The notes under the pieces: model-generated
The model's database searches: none
Seen by the model: only the letters and a program-made list of their open reading frames with translations
Told to the model about the DNA's origin: nothing
From: JAKFYM01 sp964612065
GTDB taxonomy: Bacteria; Bdellovibrionota; UBA1018; CAIPTA01
DNA length: 40,166 nucleotides
NCBI GenBank assembly: GCA_964612065.1
Contig: CAZTCD010000028.1
Span: 1 to 40,166 of the forward strand
Direction: 5' to 3'
Shown: positions 1-8,861 of the stretch, piece by piece
Numbering within the stretch: the stretch's first letter is position 1
How the letters are laid out: each line of letters begins with the position of its first letter
Program-made: the position numbers and the translations under genes

Positions 1-102
1 TCAAGCGATACATTTCAAAGCTCTTAACGCCGTAACTCCGCTTTTGTATTAGCTTATTAGTTTGAGATGATGGTTGCGAGAGAGCAGCGGCGCTCGGTGC
101 GA

Positions 103-196
103 CCAAAATAGCAGGAGGCTATTTTGGGACTGCGCAAAGCGCAGCCCGCGGGGTGGAGGCCAGAAGGGCCGACATCAATCCGACCGTCACCTCCAC
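103..196. other. Cluster of stem-loops, possible structured RNA or repeat element
   Basis: Three consecutive inverted repeats lie where no convincing gene is seen. CCAAAATAGC (103-112) pairs perfectly with GCTATTTTGG (118-127) around the loop AGGAG. CTGCGC (130-135) pairs with GCGCAG (139-144) around AAA, extended by GGG/CCC across one bulged A. GTGGAGG (153-159) pairs with CCTCCAC (190-196). The strand is unknown because both strands fold. It could be a small RNA, a leader, or a REP-type repeat; I do not recognise it as a named family. The GGA in the first loop is the kind of site CsrA-type proteins bind, but one site proves nothing. Confidence 0.45.
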
Positions 197-201
197 TTAA
201 A

Positions 202-221
202 CCTGCCCTTAAAACGGCAGG
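202..221 (-). terminator. Weak terminator candidate after the hydrolase gene
   Basis: CCTGCC (202-207) and GGCAGG (216-221) form a 6-bp stem with an 8-nt loop. It lies about 20 nt beyond the stop codon of the leftward hydrolase gene. On that strand the stem is followed only by TTTAA, so any intrinsic termination would be weak. Confidence 0.3.
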
Positions 222-242
222 AATCCCAAACAACTGAAAACT

Positions 243-1202
243 CTAGCGCACGTGTCTTTTCAGGAACGCCAGCATCGCTTCGATCGCTCGCTGCACTTCA
301 ATATCGCTCTCATCTTCCTCGAATACGTGCCCCCAGTCGGCCCGTGAATACAACTGGTGTGCCACGCCGTGCTCGCGAAATGCCTCCGCCATCAATTTCG
401 CCTGCCGAAAGGGAACATCTTCGTCCTTTTCCCCGTGCAACAAGATCGTAGGTGGCCAATCACGCGCAACCTGCCGCAACGGCTCCACGGCGGCGAACCA
501 GCTTCGGTCAGCGGGAGAAACGCCTCCGCTCACCACCTCAGGCCAAAGTCCGTTTTGCCGAAGATAGGTATAGAGGGGCAAACGCGCCATTGTTTGCTCT
601 TCGTTCGTCTCGGAGATCGCCTGCGTGCCTACGGCCGCGAATGCCTTCCGCCTCGAAACTTTGGCCTCGTCGGTATAGGGCCTGGCCGGGCGGGTATACC
701 AATCGGCGGTGAGCTCTCCGTATCCGTAGAAGGAAACCACGGCCCGGGGGCGCGGCTGGAATCGATGGGCCGCGCTCAGCGCGAGATAACCACCCGCGGA
801 ATGTCCCATCACCGCAATTCTACTCGAATCGATTTTCAATCGGTCTGCCTGAGCTCGGATCCACGCGTGCGCATGGTCGAGATCTCTGAGGATCTCCGTG
901 AGCTTTGCCTCGGGAGCCAGCCGGTAATTTACCGCCACCACCGTAAAGCCGGCCGCCCGAAGCTTCTTCAACGGCAGGGCGCCGATATCGTTTTTCGATC
1001 CGAAAATCAGGGCGCCGCCGTGGATCCAGATCACCGCCGGGCGGGCTCCCGGGCCGCGCCCGGGGTATACATCAGCCTCGATCTCGTGCCCCCCCACCTG
1101 CCGATAGGTGTACGTTTGTTTTTCGGAGGCGAAGGCCACCTGCGCGGATAGCCCCAGAGAGAAGATGCAGGCATAACGTATTGAAATAAGAGCACTTTTC
1201 AT
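243..1202 (-). CDS. Secreted alpha/beta-hydrolase (esterase/lipase, BD-FAE/Aes type)
   Basis: A 319-residue hydrolase, probably periplasmic, acting on ester bonds of an unknown small substrate. Residues 1-26 are a signal peptide (hydrophobic core, AFA-S cleavage). The mature part shows the oxyanion-hole motif HGG at 61-63, the nucleophile elbow GHSAG with Ser135, an acidic residue at Asp260 or Asp262 in HGEKDEDVPF, and His292 in the WGH motif. This is the order and spacing of the alpha/beta-hydrolase_3/BD-FAE family, and the length is normal for a secreted member. The ATG at 1202 begins directly at the signal peptide, but no good Shine-Dalgarno precedes it. It is a lone gene, divergent from the desaturase. 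Substrate cannot be told. Confidence 0.85.
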   Translation of the reverse strand: MKSALISIRYACIFSLGLSAQVAFASEKQTYTYRQVGGHEIEADVYPGRGPGARPAVIWIHGGALIFGSKNDIGALPLKKLRAAGFTVVAVNYRLAPEAKLTEILRDLDHAHAWIRAQADRLKIDSSRIAVMGHSAGGYLALSAAHRFQPRPRAVVSFYGYGELTADWYTRPARPYTDEAKVSRRKAFAAVGTQAISETNEEQTMARLPLYTYLRQNGLWPEVVSGGVSPADRSWFAAVEPLRQVARDWPPTILLHGEKDEDVPFRQAKLMAEAFREHGVAHQLYSRADWGHVFEEDESDIEVQRAIEAMLAFLKRHVR

Positions 1203-1508
1203 ATTTGATTACTTTAATCCATCGCATCTCACAGCACAATTAGGAAGGAGCGAAACTTAGGCCGAGTTTGGTCACGAAAGTTGACGCCGTTCCTAGGAGC
1301 AAGCTCATCCCCAGAAGCCCTCGCTAAATCGCTTTTATTTGATTTAGTACGCAATACAGGCCACCCCGAGAGAAACTGCCTGGAGATCAGCCAATACCGC
1401 GGATCTCCAGGCATTTAACCCAACAATATTCCTTTCAGCCCCAGCGGAAATGGGAGATAATTATAAATAGGGAGATAGGCGACGGAGTTCCGGGGCCTAT
1501 AGGGCGGT
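1203..1508. other. 306-bp divergent intergenic region with a long hairpin
   Basis: No gene is supported here. Its main feature is a perfect 12-bp inverted repeat: TGCCTGGAGATC at 1377-1388 and its complement at 1402-1413, with a 13-nt loop, followed by TTTAA. It sits about 95 bp upstream of the desaturase start. It could be a terminator-like stem, a leader element or a binding site. The AT-rich stretch 1452-1468 (GATAATTATAAAT) is the likely -10 region for the desaturase, but I find no good -35 hexamer. Confidence 0.4.
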
Positions 1509-2426
1509 ATGTCTCAGGGGCTGAAAACCCAGAAAAACAACCAGCTGAACTACAAAAACATCTTCTGGATTTCGCTCGTGCACGTGCTCGCCCTCGGCGC
1601 CTTCTTTTACCCTGGCTGGGAAAACGCGGCCTTGCTGGCCGTATTCGTGTTCGTGATCGCGCCTCTCGGCGTGAACGTAGGCTACCACCGCCTGCTCACC
1701 CACCGCGGGTTCACCACGCCCTCCTGGCTGCGCTATACGCTCGCTACCATAGGCACCCTGATCGGCGCCGGGCCTCCGATCCACTGGGCTGCCATGCATC
1801 GCCTGCACCACCGCTATTCCGATACAGATGCCGATCCGCATAACGCCAGCCGCGGCTTCTGGTATTCCCACATCCTCCACCTCTTCGTGCTCGACGAGGC
1901 CGAGAAGGACGTGAACTACGTGGAGATCTATGCGCCCGATCTCGTAAAAGAGCCCTATCTGGTTTTTCTGAACAAGCACGGGCTCTGGCTGGCCGTGGCC
2001 TTTTTGCCTCTGCTCTATCTCGCCGGCGGCTGGGCCTGGGTGTTCTGGGGCGGCTTTCTTCGCACGGCCTGCCTCTGGCACATCATGTGGTTCGTGAACT
2101 CGGCCTCCCATATGTGGGGCTATCGTAACTATGAAACCAACGATCTCACCGTGAACTGCTGGTGGGTGGGCTTACTCGCGGGCGGCGAAGGCTGGCACAA
2201 CAACCACCACGCCTATCCCTCCGTAGCCCGCCACGGGCACCGCTGGTGGGAGTTCGACATTTCCTTTCTCATGATCCGCGCCTTTGCGCTTCTCGGCCTC
2301 GTGCGCGATATCAAACTGCCCGCCGCCGCTGCGGCACCGGCGCTTGCCGTGGCACCTGCTAGAAACGCTCGCAAAGTGCTGCCCTCTTCCAGAAGAAACA
2401 GGAAATCCAAAAAAGACGTGGGCTAA
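1509..2426 (+). CDS. Acyl-CoA/acyl-lipid desaturase (OLE1/DesC-like, delta-9 type)
   Basis: A membrane di-iron desaturase of 305 residues that introduces a cis double bond into fatty acyl chains, with a role in membrane fluidity. All three histidine boxes of the stearoyl-CoA desaturase class are present: HRLLTH at 60-65, HRLHH at 97-101 and HNNHH at 230-234. Hydrophobic pairs flank them (about 18-55, 75-95 and 155-190), matching the four-helix topology. No cytochrome b5 or ferredoxin domain is fused, so the electron donor is encoded elsewhere. The ATG at 1509 has a short AGGG upstream at close spacing; no better start is visible. The C-terminus is Ala/Lys/Arg-rich. Regiospecificity is inferred from the family. 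Confidence 0.93.
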   Translation: MSQGLKTQKNNQLNYKNIFWISLVHVLALGAFFYPGWENAALLAVFVFVIAPLGVNVGYHRLLTHRGFTTPSWLRYTLATIGTLIGAGPPIHWAAMHRLHHRYSDTDADPHNASRGFWYSHILHLFVLDEAEKDVNYVEIYAPDLVKEPYLVFLNKHGLWLAVAFLPLLYLAGGWAWVFWGGFLRTACLWHIMWFVNSASHMWGYRNYETNDLTVNCWWVGLLAGGEGWHNNHHAYPSVARHGHRWWEFDISFLMIRAFALLGLVRDIKLPAAAAAPALAVAPARNARKVLPSSRRNRKSKKDVG

Positions 2427-2508
2427 CTCAGGCGATCACCATGCCCCTTGCGTTAAAATAAGCCTTTAAAAATCAGCTGCATTCTTGGTCGTGCACCATA
2501 ATGCATTT

Positions 2509-2520
2509 TAGTCATGACTA
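2509..2520. promoter_or_regulatory. Perfect 12-bp palindrome overlapping a -10-like TATATT
   Basis: TAGTCATGACTA is a perfect palindrome overlapping TATATT (2519-2524), about 30 bp upstream of the preferred ATPase start. It may be an operator for the ATPase gene. No convincing -35 box is seen, so this is tentative. Confidence 0.25.
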
Positions 2521-2548
2521 TATTGCACTTCTATGCAAGAGTAAGAAT

Positions 2549-3667
2549 ATGTACAAACGCCCGGAATCCGGCAAAATCGCGGAGGATCTCGAAAGCAAAA
2601 TCGTGCTTCTTTCAGGACCGCGCCAAGTCGGAAAGACAACTCTATCCAAAAGCTTGTTTCCGAGCATGGAATACCTGAACTTCGATGATTCCGAGCATCG
2701 CAAGGTAATCCGTGCCCGATCTTGGAGAAGAGACGTGGATCTTATCGTCTTCGACGAGCTCCACAAAATGCCGAAATGGAAGTCGTGGATCAAGGGCATA
2801 TACGATACAGAGGGCGTTCGCCCCCGAATTTTGGTCACCGGATCCGCGAGGCTCGACGTGTTCCGAAAGGGCGGAGATTCGCTTGCCGGCCGGCATTTCA
2901 CCCACCGTCTTTTGCCGTTTTCCCCCGCTGAACTGAACGGCCAAATGAACCCAAGGGAATGCCTCGACCGGATCCTCGCCGTTGGAGGATTTCCCGAGCC
3001 CTTCACAGTGGGAACTCCGGACTTCGCCAAACGCTGGAGATCCACTCATCTCGACCGTATTCTTAAAGAAGACCTACTCGAGCTTGAGCCCGTTCGAAGC
3101 ATTAAACAGATCGAAATTCTTGTGGACCTCTTGGCCGACAGGGTTGGCAACACGATCAGCATGGCCTCGATCGCACGCGACCTCGAAGTGTCGCCTCACT
3201 CCGTGAAAAAGTGGATAGGCATCCTTGAATCGCTCTATGTGGTGTTCGTGGTTCCTCCCTACTCCAAGAATCTGGCGAGAGCTCTGCTGAAAGAACCCAA
3301 AATATATTTTCACGACACCGGGAGAGTGACGGGCGGCGAAGGCCCTCGCTTTGAAAACGCCGTGGCGTGCGCCCTATTGAAACATCAGCTTCGCCGCCAA
3401 GATCTTTTCGGAATGCGCACGCGCCTCCACTATGTAAGGGACAAGGAAAAACGGGAAGTAGATTTCCTTCTTGAAGAAGAGGGGAAAATCACACTATTGC
3501 TTGAGGCCAAGCTTTCCGATAGCGCCCTCTCTCCCCATCTTGCCTATTTCAAGAAACGCCTGAAGCCGAAATCCTCCGTGCAACTCGTGCACAATCTGAA
3601 ACGCAATGAAGACAAAGGCGGGGTGCTCGTGCGCAAGGCCGCCGAATGGCTGGCCGGAATAAAGTAG
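2549..3667 (+). CDS. AAA-type ATPase with C-terminal DUF4143 domain
   Basis: A 372-residue ATPase of the large AAA_14/DUF4143 family, whose cellular role is poorly known. The sequence shows Walker A GPRQVGKTT near residues 23-31, Walker B with DLIVFDE around 70-76, and a sensor-like LVTGSARLD. The C-terminal DUF4143 region has a restriction-endonuclease-like pattern (REVDFLL followed by LLLEAKLSD), so it may be a degenerate nuclease fold. The start was chosen at the ATG at 2549, because AAGAG lies 7 nt upstream and family members begin with MYKR-like sequence. An upstream in-frame ATG at 2501 has no Shine-Dalgarno. Its composition looks less GC-biased than the neighbours, compatible with transfer; these ATPases are often accessory genes. 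Confidence 0.85.
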   Translation: MYKRPESGKIAEDLESKIVLLSGPRQVGKTTLSKSLFPSMEYLNFDDSEHRKVIRARSWRRDVDLIVFDELHKMPKWKSWIKGIYDTEGVRPRILVTGSARLDVFRKGGDSLAGRHFTHRLLPFSPAELNGQMNPRECLDRILAVGGFPEPFTVGTPDFAKRWRSTHLDRILKEDLLELEPVRSIKQIEILVDLLADRVGNTISMASIARDLEVSPHSVKKWIGILESLYVVFVVPPYSKNLARALLKEPKIYFHDTGRVTGGEGPRFENAVACALLKHQLRRQDLFGMRTRLHYVRDKEKREVDFLLEEEGKITLLLEAKLSDSALSPHLAYFKKRLKPKSSVQLVHNLKRNEDKGGVLVRKAAEWLAGIK

Positions 3668-3851
3668 CCTGCGATGAACCGACTGCAGGTGAAAGCTTTT
3701 CAGCCGGCTCTATCTGCTTTCCTTCTTTTCTCCTCTTGCTTCTCCCAAAAACTCCTTCCGTGAGGCAATTCTCCACACTGTGAAGCGCAGCTCCAAATCA
3801 AAACGAAATTCGCCTTCGCCTTGGAGCAAACCTTCGCTATCGTGATGGCCG

Positions 3852-5117
3852 ATGCGATCTTTCCTCTCCCTCGGCCTGTTCGCCTGCCTCCTCAGCCTCC
3901 CCGCGCGCGCTGAAGTGGCCAATCCCAATCTCCTGCCCTTCGGCGAGGAGGAAGCCTTCCTCGGCAATGCCGGGATCGCCAACCAGAGCAGCACAGGTGC
4001 CGTTTTCTACAATCCCGGCGCGCTCGGATTCGTGCGCGATAAGAAAGTTTCCGTTTATGGCAACGCCTATATGGGCGAACGCGCCTATGTGAAGGCCGGA
4101 TACGATATCAACGGCTCCGAAGTGCCGATCACGAGCGGCACTTTCCAGCCCGTGCCCACCGGATCGGTAACCATGTTCGGGAACGAGCGCTATTCTTACG
4201 CCTTCTCGATCCTCGTGCCGCATCAGCAGAGCTACGACTTCCAGATCCCCTATCAGGACTCCTCCTCTTTCCTGAATTATGTGGGCTCAATCTCCTCCTC
4301 TTCGCTCTGGTTCGGCCCCTCTTTTGCCAAGCGAGATCGCGAAGGCTTCGCCTGGGGCTTCTCCGCCTTCGTTCAGCGCCACTCGTCCTCGCGCAATACG
4401 ATTGTCTATATCGATAAACCCACCGCCCCTGGCGCGACGGGCGCTTTCGGCGTGCGCCGCCGTACCGTGGACTGGAGCGCTCTCCTCGTGCTCGGTGCCC
4501 AGTGGCGCCTCTGGAGCAACTGGATCCTGGGCGCGCGCATCCAAACACAATCCGTGGATCTCCGCGGCCGCACCGATTACTTTGGCGTGAGTCAGGGCAC
4601 GATCCGCGGGCAGGCAGTTTCCCGCCTCGACAATGAGCAGGGAATTCATTCCCGGCACCGCCTGCCTTGGAACTTAGGTGCAGGCGCCCGGCACGTGATG
4701 GCGAATGGCACTGAGATCCTGCTCGATCTGAATGCACAAATGCCGATCCACTACCAAACCAATCCCTCGCATCCCGAGATCGGCGCGAACATCAATACGC
4801 GCTTTCGCCCGCGAGCCAATCTGGGAGTGAAATGGCGCACTACGGAGAAAAATAACCTCCTCTTCGGATTCCTCTGGAATCCTTCCACTCTCGTAGTCGA
4901 CACCGCCACTTCCGGGGATCTCGACGAGGAAAACTTCAAGGGCCTGACCATAGGCTACCAGGTAGATTCCGGCGTGCTCATTACATCGGTGGGCGGATTC
5001 TTTCTTTGGTCGAATGGCATTTACCGCACTTCGGACGTTTTTGGCACCGTAACGAACCTCTCGGAAGCCGAACACCAGTTTTACGGCCTGCTCCTCTCGG
5101 CTAGCTATAGGCTATAA
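3852..5117 (+). CDS. Outer-membrane beta-barrel, OmpP1/FadL-like transporter
   Basis: A 421-residue outer-membrane protein. Residues 1-20 are a signal peptide (LPARA-E). The mature N-terminus contains the motif GNAGIANQSSTGAVFYNPG, typical of the FadL/OmpP1/TodX family, whose N-terminal plug and Asn-Pro-Gly/Ala segment guide hydrophobic substrates. The rest alternates short amphipathic strands and ends SASYRL, as barrels do. Such proteins import fatty acids or aromatic hydrocarbons; the substrate here is unknown. It stands alone, with no fatty acid genes adjacent except the desaturase 1.4 kb upstream. The ATG at 3852 is chosen because it begins the signal peptide; the Shine-Dalgarno is weak. 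Confidence 0.75.
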   Translation: MRSFLSLGLFACLLSLPARAEVANPNLLPFGEEEAFLGNAGIANQSSTGAVFYNPGALGFVRDKKVSVYGNAYMGERAYVKAGYDINGSEVPITSGTFQPVPTGSVTMFGNERYSYAFSILVPHQQSYDFQIPYQDSSSFLNYVGSISSSSLWFGPSFAKRDREGFAWGFSAFVQRHSSSRNTIVYIDKPTAPGATGAFGVRRRTVDWSALLVLGAQWRLWSNWILGARIQTQSVDLRGRTDYFGVSQGTIRGQAVSRLDNEQGIHSRHRLPWNLGAGARHVMANGTEILLDLNAQMPIHYQTNPSHPEIGANINTRFRPRANLGVKWRTTEKNNLLFGFLWNPSTLVVDTATSGDLDEENFKGLTIGYQVDSGVLITSVGGFFLWSNGIYRTSDVFGTVTNLSEAEHQFYGLLLSASYRL

Positions 5118-5191
5118 GACACCCATCCCCAGAAACTTCCCCTAAAGTGAAGCCTCCCGCTCACTCCTCCTTGAATTTGCACCGTGCGTCT

Positions 5192-5221
5192 TTGACAAAA
5201 CCGAAAGAGCAGGAATAGATT
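5192..5221 (+). promoter_or_regulatory. Promoter candidate for the metal efflux operon
   Basis: A perfect -35 hexamer TTGACA (5192-5197) is followed after 18 bp by TAGATT (5216-5221, 4 of 6 matches to TATAAT). Transcription would begin near the ATG at 5228, implying a leaderless or nearly leaderless message. The distant AGGA (5211-5214) would then lie upstream of the transcript. Confidence 0.45.
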
Positions 5222-5227
5222 TGAACA

Positions 5228-5608
5228 ATGCAGCTACGGCTCGCCCAGTTCATCCTGTTCCTTACGCTCACGCTATCTTTTGCGGCTCCGAGCTTGGGTA
5301 ACCTATTCCACACCTGCGATCCCTCTTCCAACTCAGCGGGAAGCTCCGATTCCCATCCGCAAGATGGGCTGCAACATACTGGCCATCTCTTTTCCTCTCC
5401 GGCGAAATCAGAAAAGTCCCCCTCCCCCGGCGAAGACTGCCCCTGTCCGGTGCATCACTCCGGCTGCCACCACAGCATCGCCTACTCGAAGAACGAGAGC
5501 CGATCTGCGCTTTCTGCCGATCAGAGCTTCAAAGAACTTTCGGCAACGCACCCCGTGATCATTTCCGCCCCCTTCCTCGAAGGCCCTTTCCAACCCCCTC
5601 GCGCCTAA
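5228..5608 (+). CDS. Small secreted Cys/His-rich protein at the head of the metal efflux operon
   Basis: A 126-residue protein of no family I recognise. Residues 1-25 are a signal peptide, then come a Ser/Pro-rich linker and a cluster CPCPVHHSGCHH (about residues 76-88), a likely thiol/imidazole metal-binding site. It precedes the RND pump gene by 101 bp on the same strand. Small Cys/His-rich periplasmic proteins are common at the start of copper, silver or zinc efflux operons, where they may chaperone or buffer metal. The metal is not determined. The ATG at 5228 has no close Shine-Dalgarno, consistent with the leaderless promoter noted above. Confidence 0.65.
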   Translation: MQLRLAQFILFLTLTLSFAAPSLGNLFHTCDPSSNSAGSSDSHPQDGLQHTGHLFSSPAKSEKSPSPGEDCPCPVHHSGCHHSIAYSKNESRSALSADQSFKELSATHPVIISAPFLEGPFQPPRA

Positions 5609-5709
5609 TCCTCTTCCCTCTATCTCCTTAGCGCCGGCCTCCAGCTCTCACGCAGTAAGGCCGCCCCAAAAAACGCGTCCCCTATCGATCACTCTGCCCG
5701 GGAGCTTGC

Positions 5710-8700
5710 TTGCTAAACGCCATCATACGCTTTGCACTAAATCACCGTCTGCTGACAGTGGCTGCCGCCGCCCTCTTCGTGGTGTACGGAGCCATCACGG
5801 TTCGCAGCCTTCCGATCGATGTTTTCCCCGATATCACCAAGCCCACCGTCACGATCATGACCGAGTCCCACGGCATGGCCCCGGAAGAGGTGGAAAACCG
5901 AGTCACCTTTCCCATCGAATCCTTTCTGAACGGGCTCCCCGGCGTGGAGCGGATCCGCTCGCAATCAGGGATTGGGCTTTCCGCCATTTACGTGGAGTTC
6001 CACTGGGGCACCGATATCTACCGCAGCCGCCAGATCGTGCAGGAGAAGCTCAACCTCGCGAAAGAGCGCCTTCCCAAAGACATCACTCCCATCATGGGCC
6101 CGGTTGGATCCCTGATGGGCCAGATCCAGCAGATCGCTCTTTACTCGGAAGACAATTCCATGAATCCGATGGAGGTGCGGAGCATCGCTGAATGGATTCT
6201 TCGCCCCAGACTCATGACGATCGCAGGCGTGGCCCAGGTGATCTCCATCGGAGGCGGCTTGAAGCAATTTCAGATTCTTGTGTCCGCGGAAAAGCTGAAC
6301 CAGTTCCAGCTTTCCGTGGAACAGATCGACAAGGAGCTCGCGCAGATCAGCCAGAACACCACGGGCGGCTTTCTCGAAAAAGACGGCCAGGAGTACCTGG
6401 TTCGGAACATCGGCGTGATCGAAACCCTCGAAGACATCAAACGCACCCTGATCGGCCTCCACTTCGGCAGGCCCGTGCTCATCGGCGACATCGCGCAAGT
6501 GGTGGAATCGCCCCGCCTCAAGCGAGGAGACGGAAGCTTCAACGGAAAGCCTTCCGTAGTGATGACCATCCAGAAACAGCCGGGTGTGGATACCGTATCG
6601 ATCACCCGGGAGATTGAGCGTGCCATAGAGGAGATCCGGCCCTCCCTCCCCAAAGGCGTTGTGGTAAATCCGGATGTCTTCAAGCAGTCGAACTTCATTG
6701 AAGCCTCGATCGCCGGGATCATCGGAAAGCTGCAGTTCGGAACCGTGCTTGTATTCGTGATTCTCTTCCTCTTCCTCGCCAATCTCAGGATGTCGGTGAT
6801 CACCCTTACCGCGATCCCGGTTTCCTTCCTCGTAACCGCCATCGTATTCCGGATCTTCGGGCTCACCGTGAACACCATGACCCTGGGCGGCCTGGCGATC
6901 GCAATCGGTGAGCTCGTGGACGATTCCATCGTAGACGTGGAGAACGTATACCGGCGCCTGAGAGAAAATGCGAAGAGCGCTTCCCCTCGCCCCGTTTTAA
7001 ACGTGATCTTTGATGCCTCCAGTGAAGTGAGAAACTCCATCGCATTGGCCACCGTGATCATTGCCCTGGTATTTCTGCCCTTATTCAACCTCGATGGGCT
7101 CGAGGGAAGGCTTTTCGCCCCTTTGGGCATCGCTTACCTCACCGCTCTACTGGCCTCTCTCGTGGTATCGCTCACCCTCACGCCCGTGCTCTGCTCTTAC
7201 TTCCTGCGAGGAAAGCAGGCCGAGCATGGCGATACCAGACTCGTGGCCTGGCTTAAGAGAATCGATAGAAAAGTTCTGGAATGGGCCCTGCCCCGAAGCA
7301 CCCTGATCCTGGGCTCCGCCCTTCTAATGTTTCTCGCTTCGTCCAGCCTAGCCCTCTTTATGGGCAGGGACTTCCTGCCAAAATTCAATGAGGGAACAGC
7401 CATGATCGCCCTCGTGGCACCCCCGGGAATCAGCCTGCCAGAGTCCAATAAAATCGGGCTACAAGCCGAGCAGATGATGATGGAAACACCGGAAGTGAAA
7501 TCTGTATCTCGCCGCACAGGGCGCGCCGAGCTCGACGAGCATGCGGCCGGTGTGAACATCAGCGAAATCGACGTGGACTTCCATCTGAATGGGCGCCCGC
7601 GCGAACTCGTACTGAACGAAATCCGGGGCAGACTTAAAGAAGAGTTCCCCGAAATAGGAGTGAACGTAGGGCAGCCGATCTCCCACCTGATCGATCACAT
7701 GCTTTCAGGAGTGAATGCGGCGATCGCCATCAAAATCTTCGGCCCCGATCTGACCGTGCTTCGCGAAAAGGCGATCGAGCTCGAAGCCGGCATTTCCAGC
7801 ACGCAGGGCCTGGTGGATCTCCGCGTGGAGGAGCAGGGCTTGATCCCCCAGGTGAAGATCCACGTTCTGCGCGATGAAGCCGCGAAGTACGGTCTGAGCC
7901 CGGGAGAGATCACCAAACTTCTCGAGGCCGCTTTCAACGGCGAGGAAGTGGCGCAGGTGCTCGAAGAAACCCGCTTATACGACGTATTCTTTCAGTTCGA
8001 CCAGAGCTCGAGGGCTAATCTCGAGAAAATGAAAAAAACAGTTCTCAAGATCATGCCCACAGGCCAGAAGATCACGCTCGATCTGGTCGCGGATGTTTAC
8101 GAAACCCACGGCCCCAATGAAATCAACCGCGAGAACGGGCAGCGAAGGATCGTGATCAGCGCTAACGTAAGCGGGCGCGACCTTGGAAGCCTGGTGGAGG
8201 AGATCCAGAAGCGAGTGAAGGACAAGGTACCGCTTCCGGAAGGATATTATGTGAGGTACGGAGGGCAGTTCGAAAGCCAGCAGGCTGCCACCCGGAAGAT
8301 TCTTCTCTTTGGCCTGATCTCTCTCCTGTGTATTGCCCTGGTGTTGATGAGCCACTTTCATTCCAAGGCGATCACCACCCAGATCATGGCCACTATCCCG
8401 CTTGCCTTTATCGGCGGAATCATTCTGCTTTTTATCACCGATAGATCGATCACGGTTGCCAGCCTCGTGGGCTTCATCACCCTCTGTGGAGTGGCTTCCA
8501 GAAACGGCATCATGATGATCTCCCACTACCTCCATCTCATGAAAGCCGAAGGGGAGGCCTTCACCCGGGAGATGATCATCCGGGGTTCCCAGGAAAGGCT
8601 CGTGCCCGTGATGATGACGGCATCCGTAGCATCCCTGGCACTTTTGCCCCTGGTGTTCGCGAAGGGACAGCCGGGGAGCGAGGTGCTACATCCGGTGGCC

Positions 8701-8832
8701 GTGGTGATCGTAGGAGGCCTGCTCAGCTCCACCCTGCTTGATATCATAGTCACCCCCACCCTCTTCTATCGATTCGGAAAAGAGGCAGCGGAGCACTTCA
8801 TGAATTTTGAGAAGAACCAGGAGCGGGTTTAG
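5710..8832 (+). CDS. Heavy-metal efflux RND pump, CusA/CzcA family
   Basis: A 1040-residue inner-membrane proton/metal antiporter that moves metal cations from periplasm or cytoplasm to an outer-membrane channel. The length, the start (ALNHRLLTVAAAALF, first membrane helix), the large periplasmic loops, and the N-terminal IDVFPDITKPTV motif are diagnostic of the HME-RND family. TM4 reads AIGELVDDSIVDVENVYRRL, with the proton-relay acidic residues Asp404 and Asp405. Metal selectivity cannot be assigned with confidence. Start: TTG at 5710 with GGAG at 5701-5704, five nt upstream; this gives the family's usual N-terminus. It lies between a Cys/His-rich secreted protein and a small HEGHNHD protein. 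Unusually, no membrane-fusion adaptor (CusB/CzcB) gene is in the operon. Confidence 0.95.
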   Translation: MLNAIIRFALNHRLLTVAAAALFVVYGAITVRSLPIDVFPDITKPTVTIMTESHGMAPEEVENRVTFPIESFLNGLPGVERIRSQSGIGLSAIYVEFHWGTDIYRSRQIVQEKLNLAKERLPKDITPIMGPVGSLMGQIQQIALYSEDNSMNPMEVRSIAEWILRPRLMTIAGVAQVISIGGGLKQFQILVSAEKLNQFQLSVEQIDKELAQISQNTTGGFLEKDGQEYLVRNIGVIETLEDIKRTLIGLHFGRPVLIGDIAQVVESPRLKRGDGSFNGKPSVVMTIQKQPGVDTVSITREIERAIEEIRPSLPKGVVVNPDVFKQSNFIEASIAGIIGKLQFGTVLVFVILFLFLANLRMSVITLTAIPVSFLVTAIVFRIFGLTVNTMTLGGLAIAIGELVDDSIVDVENVYRRLRENAKSASPRPVLNVIFDASSEVRNSIALATVIIALVFLPLFNLDGLEGRLFAPLGIAYLTALLASLVVSLTLTPVLCSYFLRGKQAEHGDTRLVAWLKRIDRKVLEWALPRSTLILGSALLMFLASSSLALFMGRDFLPKFNEGTAMIALVAPPGISLPESNKIGLQAEQMMMETPEVKSVSRRTGRAELDEHAAGVNISEIDVDFHLNGRPRELVLNEIRGRLKEEFPEIGVNVGQPISHLIDHMLSGVNAAIAIKIFGPDLTVLREKAIELEAGISSTQGLVDLRVEEQGLIPQVKIHVLRDEAAKYGLSPGEITKLLEAAFNGEEVAQVLEETRLYDVFFQFDQSSRANLEKMKKTVLKIMPTGQKITLDLVADVYETHGPNEINRENGQRRIVISANVSGRDLGSLVEEIQKRVKDKVPLPEGYYVRYGGQFESQQAATRKILLFGLISLLCIALVLMSHFHSKAITTQIMATIPLAFIGGIILLFITDRSITVASLVGFITLCGVASRNGIMMISHYLHLMKAEGEAFTREMIIRGSQERLVPVMMTASVASLALLPLVFAKGQPGSEVLHPVAVVIVGGLLSSTLLDIIVTPTLFYRFGKEAAEHFMNFEKNQERV

Positions 8833-8861
8833 AGCCCGCCTCACCCACAAGGAGAAAGAAA

